Of a stretch of DNA of 64,000 nt, positions 57,201 through 64,000 are shown piece after piece. Both the position numbers and the translations under genes were made by a program. The DNA is taken from contig CAKJVC010000104.1 of assembly GCA_918026815.1 (NCBI GenBank), positions 1-64,000 on the forward strand, given 5' to 3'. Each line of letters begins with the position of its first letter. Position 1 is the stretch's first letter. The notes beneath the pieces are model-generated. The model did no database searches and was not told the DNA's origin. It saw only the letters and a program-made list of their open reading frames with translations. Source of the DNA: Chalara sp. BL73 (lineage: Eukaryota > Ascomycota > Leotiomycetes > Helotiales).

Positions 57201-60200
57201 GCAATGGCCCGGTGCGAGGGAAAGGAACGCCGGATCATAAAGGCGACTTTGTTGGCCAAAGTTTGTAGTTGACGGTATGTGAGCATCTGTTTCATGGATT
57301 CTACGGCAGGTAAGTTTGCATAGAGTTGACAGGACTCGTTGAAGACTTCCTGAAGCGTCAAATGCTGGTTCTCAAACATCGCCACAGAGCTATTCCACTC
57401 TCGCAATATGCGGTCTATTTCTACCTTAGAGATTACTTTCTCCATACACTGCTTTACAGTACGACACTCACAAAGGGCTGCAAGGGCATTTTGGAAGTGC
57501 CTAGAGATGTCCCGTGCGGAGTTTTGGCTATAAACCGATGCTTTAAAAACTAGGCGGAAGAGCCCTTCTTCTTCAACCAAAAGGCTAAGTGGGAAGGTTG
57601 TGTTTTCGAAAGAGTCTGAACTGAGTCGCGGAATATTCACTTTGTATTTTGGATAGTTGTACTGCAGTGCCACAATACTGGATACTAGGTGATTAATTTG
57701 TTGGGGGGTACTCCAAGAGAACTCTGATATCTCGGCCAACCCTCCCATGGTTTCAAGCAAAAGCCGACTCACTTTCGTTTCGGGTCTAAGCCTGACTACG
57801 AGTGGCAAACTAGCCATGAGAGGGCCAATCGTTGTCTGAGGCGCCAGAGGTGTTTGACGTCCTGAAATAACTGCTCCGATGGTAACAGTTTCACGGTCGG
57901 TATATTTAGAAATGACCATAGCCCAGGCAGTGTAAAATAAGGTCGCTACGGTAACCTTGTTTTTTGAGGCGCACTTACGTAAAACCTCCATTGGCACAGA
58001 GGATGAGAATTTGATCTCGCAAGCAAGATCTGCATATTCGCTGCCTGGTAATGGGAGCCCAAGAGTCTCAATCACAGGAATATTCCGGAGGTATGCCTCC
58101 CAAAATACTCTCGCAACGCCATCGTCTGTCTTCTGCTTCCCGATCAAGTTCCACGCAGCCGTCATAAAGGATGGGCTCTGCTTCAGCGGCCGCCCTGCCG
58201 CGACCGCTTCTACTTTACTTAGGATAGCAGCCATAGCGTATCCGTCGATGAGAGCGTGGTGGATAGTCCAAATCACGGCTACTTCTCCCGTATGGTTGAC
58301 CCCTGGGCTTGGTACGTACTTAATAATTTTGAGCCGTGACCCCAGGCCAACGCAAAGTGGCTCGTTGACAAGGGCTTTCTTGTACTCGACCTCTGACGAG
58401 CACTGTGCCTCTTCTGGAAGAGTCAAGGGCCTGTCCCGAGCTACCTGCATGCCGATGCCGCATTCTATGTGGAACTGGGTGCGGAAGATCGACTCAGATG
58501 TCCAAACTTTCCACCAAGAAGAGACTAGAATTTCGGCATACTTAAGATCATATCGAAGGCAAATTTGGTTTGTGTTCTTACCATCCGTGACAGTGGTGGG
58601 CTCTGCGAGCTGGAGCTGTAATATGGTCATGGGAGCCACGGTGTCGCCGCTGTTGCGAACGCTGGAGGAGCCCTTTGAAGGCTCGGTGAGATGCATTTGT
58701 TGTGGGCTTTGTGCTTGATTCTCAATTCCGTTGCTAGCTTGTGATGGAGAAGACTCCGTGATCATGTATGCATTATTGGATATCGACTCGAGCGTTTGAA
58801 AGGTATACACTTGTCGCGGCGAGACCTGTAGGTTGCTCATATGGCAGAGTGACACGAAAGTCATTACATCCAAGGATGATGCACCTAGGATGAATAGATT
58901 TGAACATGGCTCGAGTGGGCCACTATTTGATAGTCCAAGAACCCGCCTGGCGCTGCTCTTCACGATGTCCCATTTTATCTTCCGCAGATCCGTGGCTGGA
59001 GCCTCAACTTCGGTATCTTCCTTGGGGTGCATATCTTCGACCAGTTTGAGAACTGCCTTGGGGTCAATCTTACCATTCACTGTCAACGGTAGTCTCTCAA
59101 CTGCCTCAATCCGATCAGGAACCATAAACGCAGATAATTCTTTGAGCATTCTCTCTCTTAGGCTTCTAGTATCGACGGTTCTTGGAAAGACTAGAGCAAC
59201 CAATTTGTTCCGCAGTACTGTGACGTGGACTCCTTGGATCCCGAAGCCCATGTCTGCCATTGGTGCTTCAATGTCCGCCTCAAGATTGACCAGGAAGCCA
59301 CGGTTCTTAACAATTCGGTCTCTGCGCCCACGAAACTCGATGACGAGACGGCCGTGATTGTCGTTCGTCCACCTTCCATAGTCTCCAGTTCTATAAACCC
59401 GTTGCCCCGCCCACATAATGAATGCCTCCTCTGTCTTCTCGTAATCCTTGAAGTAACCGTCTGCTAGCCCCGGCCCGCTGATGACTATCTCACCCTCCTG
59501 CCCTTGCTCGGTGAGCTCATTGAGGTCTCCATCAAGAAGATAGACGGGGCCGTTAGGCATTGCCTTACCGATGATGCAGTTATTTCTGCTCTTGGTATCC
59601 GCGACATAATGGAGAATGTGCATTAATGAAGCGACTGTGGTTTCCGTTGGACCGTAGGCGTTTAAGATCTTTATCCTTGGGGTGCACCAGGCGTCTAGAA
59701 GGTCTCCAGGTATCGTTTCACCGCCGAGGAGGATCGTGTGTAGCTTGGCATACTCCATGAACTGCCTGTGGTCGTTTCTGTTGCCTGGTGAAGGTGGCGG
59801 TAACGTCGCCAATATCGATGGCGTGGAAGTAAAAATTGTACAGGAAGTAGCTTTTGTCATCAAGTTGAGCTTGTTAGCCGGAACGACAGTCCCTCCTCCC
59901 GCGAGTATTGAAAAGAGCATCCCAGAAGAAGCTGGACGCGGAGCCGTTAGTAGGATACTGATAATCTTTGCAAAGGACTACCTCTCACCATCAAATGCAA
60001 CTGATAGTATGTGTAGAACTCGGTCTGCCGGACCCACATCCATATTGAATGGGCTTGTAAGCGCATAATTGGCGATTGCTCTGTGAGTAATCATCACACC
60101 CTTTGGTTTTCCAGTTGATCCGCTAGTGAAGATAATACAGGCGAGACTAGACGGTGTGGATGTTGGCTCGTTGGAACCTTCTCCCAAAGTTTGCTCAATA

Positions 60201-60592
60201 TCCTTGAGGTTCAAGAAGTGGGCCACCTCGTAGCCACTATGCTTGAATGCGACTTCTGTGGTGTTGACCATCACATGACCCTCTACAGTGGTTAGAACAG
60301 TATGTAACCTTTCTGCTGACCAAGTATCTTGGTCCATAGGTACATAGCACGCTCCTGTCTTTAGGATACCTAATATCGCCACAATATTGCGGGTACCATG
60401 AGCTGTAAGAAGAGGTATACAGTCTCCAGCCTTGACTCCATAGCTGTAGAGTCTTTGTGCAAATGCTGTTGATAAAGATTGCAATTCAGAATAAGTCACT
60501 ACACCTTCTTCGTGATCTATGGCGATATGCTGACTATAATTGCTTGCTGACTGATTGAGAAGATCACATAAGTTGTATGCTTGGCAACTCAT
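54279..60592 (-). CDS. Two-module nonribosomal peptide synthetase, A-T-C-A-T-C
   Basis: Four exons (60592-59989, 59931-56615, 56554-56465, 56408-54279) give 2046 residues. A1 at about 1-500 (IIFTSGSTGKPKGVMITH, FDASSGMLFSIL across intron 1, NAYGPTE, YRTGDYGRW). T1 about 520-590 with LGASSLD. C1 about 640-1060 with the HHALIDG active site. A2 about 1075-1560 (VFTSGTTGAPKGVPISH, FDYCANEIFSALL, YNAYGPAE across an intron, YKTGDFCRW). T2 with LGGHSIL. C2 to the end with SHMLADLN in place of HHxxxDG: second His and Asp kept, first His and Gly changed. This order matches fungal dipeptide synthetases that release diketopiperazines through the last C domain. Substrates cannot be told. No tailoring genes are visible except perhaps the transporter. 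Confidence 0.92.
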
Positions 60593-61400
60593 GCTGGCAG
60601 TACAGAACCGGTTCTAATTCGCTGTGCACTATTGCTCGCAAGCTCCTCCCAGGATAGCGTAATCTAGGCGCTTTCTACTTATAACATCCAGAGGCGTTCC
60701 GGCTTCAGTTCTCGAGGTTCTTGTAACAACCAATGACCCAGTCTGTGGAACATGGCGGGACCCGCGCCAGACCCACTCCCTTTAAAACCGGACCTAGAGC
60801 CGCCCGGACACCGAAACCGACTATCTGTTCTATTAATTAGTTCTGATATTCCGGTATCTGTAGTTTATTTCGGTTACCGGAGCCACAAGATGTCTGGCTA
60901 CGCGGTGCTAGCATTCCAATTTCAGAATGCTCATCCAGCCAGAGCTTCCTCTACAATGGTATTCATGGTGATCAGGCCATTCAATCGTCGCTGAACTTTT
61001 CTCTGGGGCAAAATGGGTGCGGCAGGTGTTGAAATGTTATAACAACTGCTACATAGGTGATAGCTGTTCTGCCTTTATCAAACCTATTAACAATATATGA
61101 CCGATCGCTCTATTAGTCCTAATTAATGCGCGAGAAGCTAGTACCAAATTTGTGTGAAAAAACGACGAGTCGAAATAGAGAAGCATATTTCGAGGGATAA
61201 CTTTGCCTGGATGCATATTTGAGAAAAGAGAGCGATTTCCAACCCTGACGTTCAAATAACAAAATATCCAAGGTATTGATAAGGCTTTAAATAGTTGCGC
61301 AGTGTAATGTGTCATTAATGTCAGACTCACAAGGCTAGTTGCTGTTATTTTATAAACTCAACTTTATATGATCTATATCACTAGCTCAAAGGTTTTTACG
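60593..61400. promoter_or_regulatory. NRPS upstream region
   Basis: Promoter side of the NRPS; GC content drops sharply toward 61400 where the AT-rich block begins. No gene seen. Confidence 0.4.
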
Positions 61401-64000
61401 GAGCACTAGAAGCACTTTAAACTTTTATTACTATCTTGAGTAATAATTTTACAGCCAGTTACTTCATCGATTTGATTTTAATTATATCTAAATAAAAAAC
61501 CCACGATTTCCGTTACACTTTATGTTTAATGTATTCTACTCCCTCTTTGCTTCAATTAATGCTAAAGTTTTATATAATATAGTATTTGTAATTTGCTAAA
61601 AACAAAAATTACTCAATTAGATATTTTAAGTGTTGATTAAACTTTTTTTAACTTGTTACTAATAACAAATTTACGACTTATAAAAGCAATGTTTTGTTTA
61701 TTGTACTTTGAAAAAAAAGCTATAAAGTAAATGCAACTTTTCGCAAAAAACTACTTTAAACGCAAAAACATTAACGAAAGTATATTTACTACGCAAACAA
61801 TTTTCAAAAAGTTCGAAAAATTTAAACACAAAATAAAAAAAAGTGTTTAAAAACGTAAATAAAAAAAAAAGGCGAAACGACATTTTTATGAACTTAAACA
61901 AACAAAATCGGCTATTAATTACGTTACTACGTTTAAAAAACACGTTGTTTAAACAAAATAAAACACGCAAATACTATTTAGTTATTATACTAAAAAACTT
62001 AAACTAGAAATTTAAACTGAATTTGTTTAGTTAAACTTTTTTCGAACTATTAATAATATAGTAAAATTATTTATTAAAACAAAGAGCAAACAGTATAATT
62101 TCAAAAAAAAGCCAATAATCTTTCGGCCGTTTGTTTCAAAACAAGTTTAATACCAAAAAAAACGCTATTAACGTAATTATTAACCGGAATTAATAAAACT
62201 AAACGCTGCTTAAAAAAAGCTTTTTAAAAACGAAATAAAACCAAAAAAAAAAGCTGTATTATACATACAAACAGCTTAAGTATATATTTTCGTTTTATAA
62301 AAAACTTAAACAAAAAAAAAACTAATGCAATATAAATAAAAACTATAAAAAAAACATCGAACGGATTTTCAAAAAATACGACGCTAAATTTTTTTTTAAA
62401 AAAAAAACATAAAAACATAAATATTGCTATTTAACTTTTAAAAATAAATGTAGTATTTAAAACGATTAGTTTTACACTGTATTTATTTCTAAAAAAACAT
62501 AAAAAATAAAAATACGCTTTATTTAAAAAAACGAAAAATTTAATTTTTAATTACAAACACAAAAAAGCCGGATTTTGTTAGCACGTTGCAAAAAAATAAT
62601 AAAACGTTAATATATATTAGAAAAATAGTAAAAGTAATTTACTATAACAATAAAAAAGTAGTTTTTAAATTTTAAAACGAAAAAAAACTTAAAAACCGAA
62701 TAAAAAAAAGCCGACTACTACTTTTTTACAAATGTTTTTAAAACAAAAAAACTTAAAAAATTATAACTTAATATAACTAACAAAAAGTATAGCACAAAAT
62801 AGTACAACAACTATAAAATAAACGTATACAAAAACTAAAAAAATAAAATTTAGCTATTTTGCAGTAAACTGCTTTTATAAACTAGTTAAACAAAAACTAA
62901 AATACCGAGTTTAGCAAAATGCTATTTTCAAAAACGTAATTAAAAAGCAATACTTTATAAAAAAGCGAAAACAGTTAATAAAAACTGTTATTACTTTAAA
63001 ACTAAATTAATTTAAAATATTAGTTTTACTAAATAAAAAAAACATAAAAACAATAATCGACGCAAAAACTATAAAACTATTCGTTAATTTTATTTGCGTC
63101 GAAAAAATATTGTTAAAAACTATAATAAAAAAAAACTATATTAAATTACTGTTATAAACAATAAAAACGTAAAAATGAACGAATAAATTTTAAAAAAAGC
63201 TTTATTTTTAAAACCAAAGTTACTAAAAAAACATACTAAAAAAGTTATATTAAATATAATATCGATAAATTAACACAATATACTTGCAATATCGAATATA
63301 TTGTTTGTACGCAAAAAAAAAAAAACAAAAAAAACTTTAAAAAAAACTTTGCGTAAACTATCGAAAACTAAATACTATTACAATAAAAAATGTATATTTT
63401 GTATTTAATAGCTAATATTTGCAAAATAGTTTAATTTAAATAAAAATATTTACTAAACTCGATTAAAAAAACTTGTTTGTTTTAATACGAATTAAAAAAT
63501 GCTATAATAAAAAACAGTTTTTATATTATTTTTAAAATTATAAAAATACACAATTATACTTTTCGACTTAATTAATATTTTAATTACGTATTAAAAACAA
63601 AATAAAAACATTTTTTTTTTTTATAAAAAACAGTTGTATATTATTTCGACAATATTTTAATTTTTCGAAAAAGCTAAAAAAACACAAAAAACATATAAAG
63701 CAAATTATAAAAAAGTTTATACAAATAAACTTTGGTTTAAAATTGTTAAAATACAAATTTAGTATTATTAAAAAATATTTTTTAAAATATATTATTAAAA
63801 CGAAATACTTCGTTATAAATTCAATTAAAATTAAAAATTACTACGTAACATTAAAAATATACAATTATTTTTAAAATTTGCTAATTTCTGTTAACAATGT
63901 AATAAAAAATGTTTAAAACTTGTTTATTTATTAATATAATTAATTAAAAAAAATTCGAGTAAAAAATAAACTAAAAAAACAGGTTTTAAAAAAATTAAAA
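61400..64000 (+). mobile_element. RIP-degraded Ty3/gypsy LTR retroelement (partial, A-rich block)
   Basis: Composition is close to 85-90 percent A+T and clearly richer in A than T. Plus-strand reading recovers gag wording at about 61780-62080 (IFKKFEKFKHKIKK, ELKQTKSAINY), an ELIKLNAA string at about 62184-62208 like the PMELDA region before the zinc knuckle, and the reverse-transcriptase catalytic region at about 63636-63670 (YYFDNILIF, one Asp of the pair changed to Asn), followed near 63870-63990 by an ANFC-type block. Many Trp and Gln codons are stops. The element runs beyond the window; I could not define an LTR. It is inactive. Confidence 0.75.

Noticed and set aside
57957..58718. 253-residue plus-strand ORF
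   Set aside because: Antisense to the first NRPS C domain, which has its HHALIDG motif on the minus strand.
58833..59357. 174-residue plus-strand ORF
   Set aside because: Antisense to NRPS A1/T1; low-complexity Ser/Arg content.
61698..62418. Phe-rich minus-strand ORFs in the AT block
   Set aside because: They are reverse reading of A-rich decayed retroelement sequence; the plus strand carries the gag and RT wording.
61400..64000. Mitochondrial DNA insertion
   Set aside because: High AT content alone suggested it, but gag and reverse-transcriptase remnants explain the sequence better.
1..64000. tRNA or rRNA genes
   Set aside because: I looked for B-box-like GGTTCRANTCC strings and conserved rRNA stretches and found none that fit; a covariance search would be needed to exclude them fully.

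Overview
The window is nuclear DNA of a filamentous ascomycete (Pezizomycotina). Genes are interrupted by short GT-AG introns of about 45-80 nt, and the gene families are typical of these fungi: Zn2Cys6 regulators, UstYa/DUF3328 proteins, a fungal NRPS and GH16. The right end is a retroelement degraded in a RIP-like way. A leotiomycete-like genome with AT-rich isochores is possible, but I cannot fix the species.

Region 1 (about 1-33.5 kb, perhaps to 35.1 kb) looks like a fungal RiPP cluster of the ustiloxin/phomopsin/asperipin (dikaritin) type. The centre is a secreted precursor at 25409-25987: a signal peptide followed by eight 20-residue repeats cut at Lys-Arg (Kex2) sites, each with the candidate core TNIYPSV. 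Around it lie five canonical UstYa/DUF3328 oxidase-like proteins, two members of a divergent twin-HxxHC membrane family, a flavin monooxygenase (FMO), a zinc alcohol dehydrogenase, two Zn2Cys6 regulators and a GT-A-like glycosyltransferase. The proposed flow is secretion and Kex2 cutting of the precursor, oxidative cyclisation by the UstYa-type proteins, then tailoring by the FMO, dehydrogenase and perhaps the glycosyltransferase.

The left part of this cluster is present twice in tandem: copy 1 at 159-11597 and copy 2 at 11598-23202. The junction truncates an UstYa gene in copy 1 and removes the first FMO exon in copy 2. By eye the copies differ almost only by short indels. Copy 1 keeps the more complete FMO; copy 2 keeps open versions of both regulators and both UstYa genes. 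This is either a very recent duplication that escaped RIP or an assembly artefact.

Region 2 (35-54 kb) is ordinary accessory and housekeeping content: a GNAT acetyltransferase, a sucrose/GPH-type transporter, a decayed FAD oxidoreductase, a 671-bp foldback MITE with TA target site, a PhzF-like protein, a secreted GH16 glucanase, an AflR-like regulator interrupted by one in-frame TGA at its zinc cluster, and an MCT-type MFS transporter. Long stretches between these have no gene I can support.

Region 3 (54.3-60.6 kb) is one NRPS on the minus strand with order A-T-C-A-T-C, the layout of fungal cyclic-dipeptide synthetases. The MCT-type transporter lies next to it. Region 4 (about 61.4-64 kb) is extremely A-rich and holds recognisable gag and reverse-transcriptase remnants of a Ty3/gypsy element, damaged mainly as G-to-A on the plus strand.
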